NCBI GenBank assembly: GCA_021809365.1
Contig: JAKBAC010000040.1
Span: 1 to 21,094, forward strand
Direction of reading: 5' to 3'
DNA length: 21,094 nt
From: Planctomycetota bacterium
Lineage (GTDB): Bacteria; Planctomycetota; Phycisphaerae; WQYP01
In this document: piece after piece, positions 15,701 through 21,094 of the stretch
How the letters are laid out: each line of letters begins with the position of its first letter
Position numbering within the stretch: the stretch's first letter is position 1
The notes under the pieces: generated by a model
The model's input: the letters and a program-made list of their open reading frames with translations, nothing else
Database searches by the model: none
Told to the model about the DNA's origin: nothing
Program-made: the position numbers and the translations under genes

Positions 15701-17094
15701 AACGTATTCAATTGCGGACGAAGAATGGTTACGCGCCGGGCTGCAGAAACTTGTGCAAGCCATTGCGGAGCGGATAAACCGCCGGGGCTCATGGCAAAGC
15801 GCCTTAAATTTGGCTTGCCGGCCCAGGCACTTTTATAGAGTTTCAGGAACGGTGCCAGGGATTGATCTTGCGGCATGGCCGCGAGAACCTGGCGGTTCAA
15901 GCTTTGGGCTGCCGAATTCCAACCGCGCTTTTGCCAGCGCTCCTGCTGCTGCTGCAAGGTGGTATACAGTTTTCCCAAAATACGCTGGGTCTGCATCAGC
16001 AGTACAATGGCATGGCCGAGTTTTTGTGCTTCGTGCGGATGCGCGGAGAGGTCCTTTTGAATTTGCTGATTCGATAACAGGCCGGTGAATTCATGAAGAA
16101 TATCATCCGGATTCAGAATGATGCCGTGCGATAAGGCGGTATTTAGTGGGGCCAAAGCCGGAACTTTGGACAGTGCCTGGCGATCAGCTGTAAACGCTTT
16201 GAACCAGTGCGTATAAGCCGCGGCGTAGGGGGCGTAGGCACCATTGAAGCGTGACATTTCCGCCAATGTACGCACGTGCCGCAGGTAGCCCAATGCCGCG
16301 ACGACCAGCAGAATCAGTGCGGCGGCGGTGCATAGATACAGGGGCTTGCGGCTCTTGCGGGGTTTTAACTTAGCGGCACGCTCCAGGGCTGCGGCAATAT
16401 TGCGCTGGTCTTCGGGCAAGTCTTTATTGAGCAGAAGGCCGCAGAACTCACTCCACGCTCTTCCCTGCGAACCTAAGGATTTGAATTCCGCCATGCCCGG
16501 ATCCAGCGGGGTTGTGGGCGTCCAGCGGCGTGCGGCGACAAATTCGCAGATGACTCGCCCAAGCTGCGATAGATCATCTGATGCAACAGCATTTGCGTTA
16601 AAGACACTGCCGGCGGGATTAGATAAAGCGATATGGGCCAGGGCCGGCGATCCGGTGGAGCAGAAAATATTTTCCGCCCGAAGATTGCCGTGCGTGCGGG
16701 AAGTCAATTTTTGTGCATCCAGCAGCGCGGTAAGGACGGCAGTTGCTACGTGATGCAGATCAGCGGGGGTTGGCGTGACACGCAGGCGAATCAAGCGGCT
16801 TAGGGGCCAGTCAAAGCGTTCCAAGACACAATAGGCAGAGTTGTTATCGCCGGCCTGAATGTCAAAAACCCTGGCCCAAAGCGCTGATTCCTGGGCAATT
16901 AGTTTTTGAAAGTCATAACGGGCGATAAAGTTGGACTGAGCTGCGCGTTGACGCGTGGCATTCCACAGATCATCCGGTGGATTAAAAGCCAGGATAATTT
17001 TGGCGGGAGATTCGGAACTTTCCAGCGCATAGCATATCGCCATGGCCTGCCGGCCTATGATGTGATCGGTTTGATATGGACCGAAATTAGGCAC
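12766..17094 (-). CDS. Pseudokinase - transmembrane - FGE/SUMF1-like fusion protein, T6SS-associated
   Basis: A 1442-residue membrane protein. Residues 1-240 have a protein-kinase fold: PYQTDHIIGRQAMAICYAL looks like a degenerate glycine loop, THGNLRAEN (134-142) occupies the HRDxKxxN position, and DDLSQLGRVICEF (173-185) matches the DxxSLG helix. The catalytic Asp is replaced (HGN for HRD), and DFG reads SNP, so it is a pseudokinase. A basic stretch (KPRKSRK) and one membrane segment (about 251-271) place the rest outside the cytoplasm. About 800 helical residues follow. The C-terminal part (about 1085-1420) is formylglycine-generating-enzyme-like, with GCRLPTASEWQEAYR, FTDLAGNV, VIGGSAL and GFADVGLRL. 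The usual active-site cysteines are not seen. The start is GTG 17094; an in-frame stop lies five codons upstream. Neighbours include a lipoprotein and PAAR-like/DUF3540 genes. Confidence 0.82.
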   Translation of the reverse strand: MPNFGPYQTDHIIGRQAMAICYALESSESPAKIILAFNPPDDLWNATRQRAAQSNFIARYDFQKLIAQESALWARVFDIQAGDNNSAYCVLERFDWPLSRLIRLRVTPTPADLHHVATAVLTALLDAQKLTSRTHGNLRAENIFCSTGSPALAHIALSNPAGSVFNANAVASDDLSQLGRVICEFVAARRWTPTTPLDPGMAEFKSLGSQGRAWSEFCGLLLNKDLPEDQRNIAAALERAAKLKPRKSRKPLYLCTAAALILLVVAALGYLRHVRTLAEMSRFNGAYAPYAAAYTHWFKAFTADRQALSKVPALAPLNTALSHGIILNPDDILHEFTGLLSNQQIQKDLSAHPHEAQKLGHAIVLLMQTQRILGKLYTTLQQQQERWQKRGWNSAAQSLNRQVLAAMPQDQSLAPFLKLYKSAWAGKPNLRRFAMSPGGLSAPQWLAQVSAARRVTILRPQLNTLLKQFSKVKEPLIITFPKYAAHYLAATSDPAELENHAASLLAAAQMQSKALAAYGKQIRWDLVAKLPPRSITLSPKKYFPDLAGYRRLPGPDNAYVVSQFQFNIEARDVQQRIAHALRLPKPPTVNYQAQLQALRTQLAVFSNHDLWIWKNRLDIEHSVMTAQVNLTKLNQTVTAFIDSQINIKKWVATFLGFQPAGKHYRINPRVLHISPYPTVNAAYLHRITAVIFAPAPAPTLAIGANQASYNLLTTTLRKRRWQVPTISKHIQTIRSNIRSLLATDFSAKLPQSKSQFNRPWNKLAISSALMPARAAMIKQAFAKITWSGLKPVISHRTAAQWTQQRLTFQHLLADFNTIDTALSQCHLLQDTLSPAVSISTLYATVRKNPWWTNAQIQSALQTKVALLHQLAAIDSASAVALPADYRLALSASANKALFVRAIWQRLAAIPSSPANSPLALEQEIPMQLDQLVHAESKLAAARKRALLAQLRRQYPLRWQQRMNQSATAAMVSQTIAAAADYHLMLAHTPQLDDLTALKTLTPQARFNILLYQFSAQCFGVKAPEAAQNLATGMHRLLARALTEPAMQSLQGTAEVAAFDQGLQAVIKAKPGQAQKPSGPALAGWKQTKAAHHVRIFTSPSGSNTLKFHLMNPNGVKRFYLCTTDLSVGVFLNAVNSSHNLIQKPSNSFYNLIKPNSNYFGPHTWVYNQTVGEAELAQHWFTNTNQIYNAPRYPANMLAKAGGHLSKTAGGPPNLDDPVQYLPPKAAIYVAALLGCRLPTASEWQEAYRINGSKNLTSAHLSGRTLAAYVAYLKSVNSTRDARLPTPRYWDLYNYAVPAMAPFLHQYGPSKNPFLWFEPVASGAAQDAFTDLAGNVAVYVFNDTSTYRQALKTWIKTPATLNSAAINKLLPAAALKNMLVIGGSALAPLGKISPATPAAVNWHLRRTHRGFADVGLRLAYDPRVLTPQQLLAVLVRRNWYLAP

Positions 17095-17129
17095 CCGGCA
17101 ATTCCATCACGCGTTCGCTGGCGGGAACG

Positions 17130-17138
17130 ACTATACCA
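17130..17138 (-). promoter_or_regulatory. Extended -10 promoter candidate for the pseudokinase-SUMF1 gene
   Basis: On the minus strand TGG-TATAGT is an extended -10 element; the start point would be near 17124, about 30 bases before the GTG. The -35 region is poor (TTCGGC at 17 bases), which an extended -10 can tolerate. Confidence 0.4.
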
Positions 17139-17201
17139 TGCTTCACAACAGTGCCGAAATAACCTCCCGCTTTGCGCTGCAGGCCCGGCTGATACCATCG
17201 G

Positions 17202-17218
17202 CATAGCCGGCGGCTATG
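17202..17218. repeat. Perfect 17-base palindrome upstream of the pseudokinase gene
   Basis: CATAGCCG and CGGCTATG flank a single central base. The repeat lies about 65-85 bases upstream of the extended -10 element, inside the 179-base gap after the lipoprotein gene. It could be a regulator-binding site. No T-run supports termination. Confidence 0.45.
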
Positions 17219-17273
17219 TGATGGAATGCAAGCCGAGCCTTGGGAAATTACGCGATACCCGCTGCATACCGCT

Positions 17274-17813
17274 TTAGCTTTTTTTCGGCTTAGGGGGCGT
17301 TTGGCACACCACGCCGCTGTTTTTAATTAAAATTTTGATTGGATTGGCCGATCCGGGCCAGCGTGATTTTTTCAGCGGCAGGATCAGCCGACGCGGATCT
17401 TCCGGGCCGGGCATATCCTGACGAATTCCCGGCAACTGAGCCAGTACAAACAGAGAGGTGTCGCCATTTTTCTTCCATTGCTTCCATATTGGATTGTGTT
17501 TGGAGAATACGACTTGGGCGGACGAACCGGGAGTAAAGTTAAGCGTGGCTTTGAGTGCACCGGAGCGGAGCAGATCACCGGCGGAAAAGTACCGGGTCAT
17601 GGAATAGTTATACCAGCGTTTATAATCCGTGGCGTTCACACCCACGAGATCCACGGCAATGGTGCTGGTGGATTGATTATTAACCTGCAAGCTCTGGCCG
17701 AGGGTGAACTGCGTATTGCGGTCAATCGGCCCGCTGGAGCAGGCGGTCAAACCCAGCAGCAGCACCATCAGCATGGCACCAGCAAGTGCTCTACTTTGCG
17801 AAGTACATTTCAT
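17274..17813 (-). CDS. Outer-membrane-type lipoprotein of the T6SS-associated locus
   Basis: A 179-residue lipoprotein. The signal peptide is hydrophobic (AGAMLMVLLLGLTAC), and Cys25 ends the lipobox LTAC. Ser at +2 avoids the inner-membrane retention signal, so outer-membrane sorting is expected if Lol rules apply. The mature part is short and beta-rich, with LQVNNQSTSTIAVDLVGVNA and YFSAGDLLRSGALKATLNF, and ends in a Lys/Pro-rich tail. Size and position match T6SS lipoproteins such as TssJ or TagQ, but no diagnostic motif is seen, so the family is not assigned. AAGGA lies six bases before the ATG. It follows the 649-residue gene after 42 bases and precedes the pseudokinase-SUMF1 gene. Confidence 0.78.
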   Translation of the reverse strand: MKCTSQSRALAGAMLMVLLLGLTACSSGPIDRNTQFTLGQSLQVNNQSTSTIAVDLVGVNATDYKRWYNYSMTRYFSAGDLLRSGALKATLNFTPGSSAQVVFSKHNPIWKQWKKNGDTSLFVLAQLPGIRQDMPGPEDPRRLILPLKKSRWPGSANPIKILIKNSGVVCQTPPKPKKS

Positions 17814-17855
17814 AGTGCGTCCTTTTTCTCACGATCCATCAGGGCGGCAATGGTA

Positions 17856-19805
17856 TTACATTCCCATTTGAAACCGGCGGATCACCGCGTGAACCTCTCG
17901 GTTTACCTGCCAATCAATTACAATCAGGCTTCGTGTTTGAATCAAGAGCCGATCCAGTTTGGCGGCTGCCGGTTCAAACACATTGGCCATCGCGGCGGAG
18001 GGCATTGTACCGTATCCGCGGCAAAAGCTGTCGGGGCCGATTCCGGGAATCATCTGAACAATCAGCGAGAGGATATCCGCCCACAACCGCGAGGGGATTA
18101 ATTCGCTATCCTGTTCTTGAACGCCGGTGGCTTGAAATACATTTTGCGGCCCCAGGGTTTTATTCCAGCGGCTGTCACGCGACAGAATATCCATGATGCG
18201 GTTATCAAGGGGTTTATCCGCCGTATATTCCGTTGCAAGTTGCCGCGCCAGGCTGTTTAGTTCATCCGCGACCACGGGCAGCGGATTGGCCGCATGAACC
18301 ACCAGTGCTCTCAGGGCCAGCACGGCCAGAGAATAGAGATCATAGGCGGTGTCCATTCGAACAACGCATTGCATCCAGACCGGCTGCAGGGTGGATCCCT
18401 CGGCGGCTTTGAGGACACCAGCCAATCGCGGATGCATCGGTTGGTGCAGCGATCGGAAGCGATACTCCCCCACCGCCAGTGCGGAATCCTGTTCCACGGA
18501 GCCAGCCACCAGAACGCGTTGGTCAGATAATCCCAGACGCAGGCAGACCAGATCATCGGCGCGCACCGTAACGGCATCAAGGTTGCTTAAGGTCCCTTCG
18601 ACATATATCGAATGGTCGCTTTCGATGGTCACGGTGCGCAGGCGCAGGGCCGCCTTTTCGGTGACCATGGACCGGCCTTCCATGGTGGGCTGATAAACGC
18701 CCGGCGATATTTTTGAGCCATGGGTAAAGACCACGGCCTGCGCATCGGACAGTTCCAGGCGGGCGGCGTCGCCGCAATCAACAAGCCGCACCTGACCGGT
18801 CCATAAGAATGGCAGCGCCACCGCGGGATTTGCCAGGGAGATCTGAAAACTGGAACAGTGTAAATTCAGGATGGGGCGTTGCAGCGTGCGAACGGCAGTC
18901 TGAGTTTGGTGCACCGCATCGGCCAGGAATTTGAGCTTCAGGTGCAGGCTTTCGATGATGCGACCTCTTTGCCCGTGCCGGCCTAGAAATACGGTTCCGG
19001 AAGTTGCGATTTCGCCCGTATCGCGGAGTATCTGGGCGACCTTGTCAAAATCGGCCGGCGTTTTGCCCACAGGCAGGCCGTCATATTTGGCACCGCCGAG
19101 CACATCCAGAAAAGCTTCAGCGGACAGTGCACTGAATTTGGAAATGTGCATTAACCAGCCGGCGGAGTTCCAGGCGATTAAGGCGCGTTCCGCCAGGACA
19201 TCGCGCAGATATTGTGTGTTTTCATTGGCGGGAGCGTCCTCCTGCACGGCAAGAAACAGTGGCTGGCCATCGGTGGATTGAACCGTCAGGTAACGAAACA
19301 GGCTGCGGGAATAGGCGGGTAATTTATGGGCGGACAGCAATACATCATCGCAGCAAAGTTTCCAGGTTTGCTGGGAAGCTTCATCAATTAAGGGCTGGAT
19401 TTTCCGGGCGGTGAAATTAAAAAACAGCGGTATGGGCGGTTGGTTTTCCCATGTGCCTGTCATGATGAAATCTTCGGTGCCACTGCGTGCGGCCTGGCAG
19501 TTGCTTTTCCATCGTTCATCCAGAAGATGATTGTTCCAGTGCGTGCGGACAGCTTCGGGGCCATCCATTGCAAAGTCCTGCGTTTGAAGCGCAATTTCAA
19601 CCCATTGCAGGACAGTGCCGACTTGATCGGTCAGACAACCGAGAAAACAGCGGGCGTCAAATGTTTCCCGCACCGGCACAAACCAGCCGGCAACGGGATC
19701 AGCCTTGAGGCGGATAACAGCGCAAAGCCGAATCGCCGCATCAGGCGGGGCGATGAACGGGCAGGCCTGAAAGCCTGTCGGCATAGATGGTGTAAGTTGG
19801 GCCAT
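17856..19805 (-). CDS. 649-residue protein with a weakly kinase-like second half, T6SS-associated
   Basis: I do not recognise a named family. There is no signal peptide or membrane segment, so it is probably cytoplasmic. The N-terminal half (1-220) is mixed alpha/beta. The second half contains RPILNLHCSSFQISL (310-324), GQVRLVDCG (337-345) and MDTAYDLYSLAVLALRALV (484-502). Their order and spacing recall the catalytic loop, the strand before DFG, and the DxYSLG helix of protein kinases. Between the second and third lies an insertion of about 100 residues, beta-rich by eye. The catalytic Asp, Lys and DFG are missing, so if it is a kinase fold it is a dead one. The ATG at 19805 has AGAGGA about eleven bases upstream. 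It lies between the PAAR-like gene and the lipoprotein gene and may act as a scaffold or adaptor. Confidence 0.7.
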   Translation of the reverse strand: MAQLTPSMPTGFQACPFIAPPDAAIRLCAVIRLKADPVAGWFVPVRETFDARCFLGCLTDQVGTVLQWVEIALQTQDFAMDGPEAVRTHWNNHLLDERWKSNCQAARSGTEDFIMTGTWENQPPIPLFFNFTARKIQPLIDEASQQTWKLCCDDVLLSAHKLPAYSRSLFRYLTVQSTDGQPLFLAVQEDAPANENTQYLRDVLAERALIAWNSAGWLMHISKFSALSAEAFLDVLGGAKYDGLPVGKTPADFDKVAQILRDTGEIATSGTVFLGRHGQRGRIIESLHLKLKFLADAVHQTQTAVRTLQRPILNLHCSSFQISLANPAVALPFLWTGQVRLVDCGDAARLELSDAQAVVFTHGSKISPGVYQPTMEGRSMVTEKAALRLRTVTIESDHSIYVEGTLSNLDAVTVRADDLVCLRLGLSDQRVLVAGSVEQDSALAVGEYRFRSLHQPMHPRLAGVLKAAEGSTLQPVWMQCVVRMDTAYDLYSLAVLALRALVVHAANPLPVVADELNSLARQLATEYTADKPLDNRIMDILSRDSRWNKTLGPQNVFQATGVQEQDSELIPSRLWADILSLIVQMIPGIGPDSFCRGYGTMPSAAMANVFEPAAAKLDRLLIQTRSLIVIDWQVNREVHAVIRRFQMGM

Positions 19806-19859
19806 GGTGCCGTGGTTCCTCTTTCTGATCTGCGGAACGGCAATGTCACGCGAACGCTG

Positions 19860-19906
19860 CCGGAATATATATCCGGGTATTGTACAGAAATCGCATCAAG
19901 CGCAAA
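19860..19906 (-). promoter_or_regulatory. Candidate promoter and inverted repeat upstream of the 649-residue gene
   Basis: On the minus strand TTTGCG (19901-19906) and TACAAT (19879-19884) are 16 bases apart, the same geometry as the purF candidate. The start point would be near 19872. An inverted repeat CCGGA-N7-TCCGG (19860-19876) spans this point and could be an operator. It lies in the 109-base gap after the DUF4150 gene. Confidence 0.4.
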
Positions 19907-19914
19907 GTCGGATT

Positions 19915-20319
19915 CTACGAGGCAACCATGACCTTGGCCTGACTGGGCGCGATTTGTGCACCTGAGGGCATATTGGCATTGGAACCGTTATGCCCCGTTG
20001 TGCTGGTAAGGTAGACTGCGGGCTGGCCCTGTATTTTTACCTTGGTGCTGCCTTTTTTAAACGCCACGGTTTGCATATTGGTGCCGGAAACTACTCCGCC
20101 GGCGGTTCCGGCTTCATCGCCTTGAGATTGCGACATTTGCGTATTGAGATTGGCGGCCTCCTTGCTGTCAAACTTGACTTTGGTGGAGGTTTTTTGCGCT
20201 TGCGCTAGATTGCCGATGTTCGGATACGGAATCGGTATCGGACCGGCGGGCGATGGCGTTTTGCAAACGTCGGGCATGCCCATACACACGCCGCCGCCTT
20301 TGCTTGATGCTGGAAACAT
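19915..20319 (-). CDS. PAAR-like DUF4150 protein (T6SS spike tip)
   Basis: A 134-residue protein of the DUF4150/PAAR-like group, which caps the VgrG spike of type VI secretion systems and can carry effectors. The family hallmarks are VCMGMPDVCKTPSPAGPIPI followed by PYPNIG, then the long repeat-like region with GTNMQTVAFKKGSTKVKI. A GTG at 20328 is in frame. The ATG at 20319 is preferred because AGGAG stands eight bases upstream. There is no C-terminal effector domain, so it is a stand-alone tip. It follows the DUF3540 gene after 18 bases, an order typical of DUF2169/DUF3540/DUF4150 cargo clusters. Confidence 0.85.
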   Translation of the reverse strand: MFPASSKGGGVCMGMPDVCKTPSPAGPIPIPYPNIGNLAQAQKTSTKVKFDSKEAANLNTQMSQSQGDEAGTAGGVVSGTNMQTVAFKKGSTKVKIQGQPAVYLTSTTGHNGSNANMPSGAQIAPSQAKVMVAS

Positions 20320-20337
20320 AGAAAACACTCCTGCAAA

Positions 20338-21094
20338 TTAACCCAGGTGAATCTGATCGGCTTTAACCTTGAAATCTTCCTGCGTGTTGAGGTAGGTATT
20401 CTGGCTGCGGCTATGCCAGGTGGATTTAACGATCATCCGCAGGCGGCCCGAGCAAAGCTGGCAAAGCTCCTCTACGCTCTGATACACGTTCTTACAACGG
20501 CTGATCAGGGTTTCGGTAATCAGCTCGGTGCGGTTTGAGGTGACTTTGATATTTTCAAGGTCACCGGTCAGCGACGAAGATTTTACAGCCGTGCGATCGG
20601 CGGCAAGATTAAATTTTTCCGCAGTTACATGGACTTCCGGCGATTTAAGTTTTGCAGTATCAGATCGCAGACGCAGTTGCGACAATGCCCCCTTAAGAGC
20701 ATGGATGATGCCGACATCCACCGCCCGGCTGGCCTGAATGGCTACGGAGTCAGCCTCCATGCGGATTTGTTTTCCAGCGCGAAACACCATATCGCCATCG
20801 GGAGCGACCAATTCCAATCCGCCGGTATCAGCGTGAATGCGGGTTTGGCGCGAGTGAGGATTGTATTCCAGAACCAGGTTATTTTCGGGGGAGAAGATGC
20901 GTACATAGGGTTGCGTGTCGGCGTTGGATATTTCCGCGTAACCGCCACCCGGTAGAGGCCGCTTTTCCACCGGTGCTGGGTTCTGCGAACCGGGAATTAT
21001 TCCTATGGCGTAAAGACATTGGGCGTCCTGACCGGCGATCAGAACCTGTTGGCCGATGTGCGCGACTTGGCCATAGCCCATCGCCGCAGTGGCC
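20338..21094 (-). CDS. DUF3540 protein, T6SS-associated, 5' end off the window
   Basis: A DUF3540 family protein, found in T6SS spike/cargo clusters next to DUF4150 and DUF2169 genes. The middle (about LVLEYNPHSRQTRIHADTGG to TAEKFNLAADRTAVKSSS) is a run of short beta-strand repeats like the triangular beta-helix of VgrG and gp5 spikes, followed by a helical segment with CKNVYQSVEELCQLCSG. An ATG at 21081 is available, but the frame stays open to the window edge. The residues GQQVLIAGQDAQCLYAIGII are already inside the family's N-terminal domain, so the true start is most likely beyond 21094. The stop is TAA at 20338, 18 bases before the DUF4150 start. Confidence 0.8.
   Translation of the reverse strand, partial: ATAAMGYGQVAHIGQQVLIAGQDAQCLYAIGIIPGSQNPAPVEKRPLPGGGYAEISNADTQPYVRIFSPENNLVLEYNPHSRQTRIHADTGGLELVAPDGDMVFRAGKQIRMEADSVAIQASRAVDVGIIHALKGALSQLRLRSDTAKLKSPEVHVTAEKFNLAADRTAVKSSSLTGDLENIKVTSNRTELITETLISRCKNVYQSVEELCQLCSGRLRMIVKSTWHSRSQNTYLNTQEDFKVKADQIHLG

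Noticed and set aside
17478..18101. 207-codon plus-strand frame
   Set aside because: Antisense to the lipoprotein and the 649-residue gene, both with better starts and protein-like content.
1..21094. CRISPR array, rRNA or insertion sequence
   Set aside because: No regularly spaced repeats, rRNA-like stretches, transposase frames or terminal inverted repeats were seen on reading both strands by eye.

Overview
The window reads as a chromosomal segment of a moderately GC-rich bacterium, most likely a member of the Planctomycetota (Phycisphaerae-like). The assignment is an inference from a chlamydia/planctomycete-type histone H1-like (Hc1) protein, many large proteins without close relatives that I recognise, scattered rather than operonic housekeeping genes (a lone nuoC beside pheT, a lone purF), and a DUF3540/DUF4150 type VI secretion (T6SS)-associated cluster. 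No rRNA, tRNA or CRISPR array is visible.

Left block (1-5512, all minus strand). Reading in transcription order from the right: an Hc1-like protein; a small FtsL-like membrane protein, a secreted protein of unknown function and a fuconolactonase-type amidohydrolase, tightly spaced behind one candidate promoter; then nuoC and pheT behind a separate promoter. PheT runs off the left edge and lacks the usual EMAP/OB-fold tRNA-binding insertion.

Accessory block (about 5.5-10.9 kb, both strands, loosely packed). A toxin-first PIN/ribbon-helix-helix toxin-antitoxin pair has a near-consensus promoter that would start transcription at the toxin ATG. Two copies of a REP-like stem-loop follow. Then come two plus-strand genes, a one-pass membrane/coiled-coil protein and a FRG-domain protein. 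A small antitoxin-like gene lies next to the severed first 22 or so codons of what looks like its nucleotidyltransferase partner. Long gaps between these genes hold no convincing CDS. The block looks like a defence/TA island that has been partly eroded.

Right block (10.99-21.09 kb, all minus strand). purF (Fe-S type, with a long propeptide) has its own promoter. Upstream of it in transcription order is a T6SS-associated locus: DUF3540 protein (open at the right edge), DUF4150 PAAR-like spike tip, a 649-residue protein with a weakly kinase-like second half, a lipoprotein, and a 1442-residue membrane protein. The last carries an N-terminal pseudokinase, one transmembrane segment, a long extracytoplasmic helical region and a C-terminal formylglycine-generating-enzyme-like (SUMF1) domain without visible catalytic cysteines.

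This last architecture is the most interesting thing in the window. In the threonine-phosphorylation pathway that controls the Pseudomonas H1-T6SS, a lipoprotein (TagQ), a periplasmic SUMF1-like protein (TagR) and a membrane kinase (PpkA) act in series. Here the SUMF1 and kinase folds are joined in one polypeptide, both apparently without catalytic residues, beside a lipoprotein gene. The functional parallel is inference.
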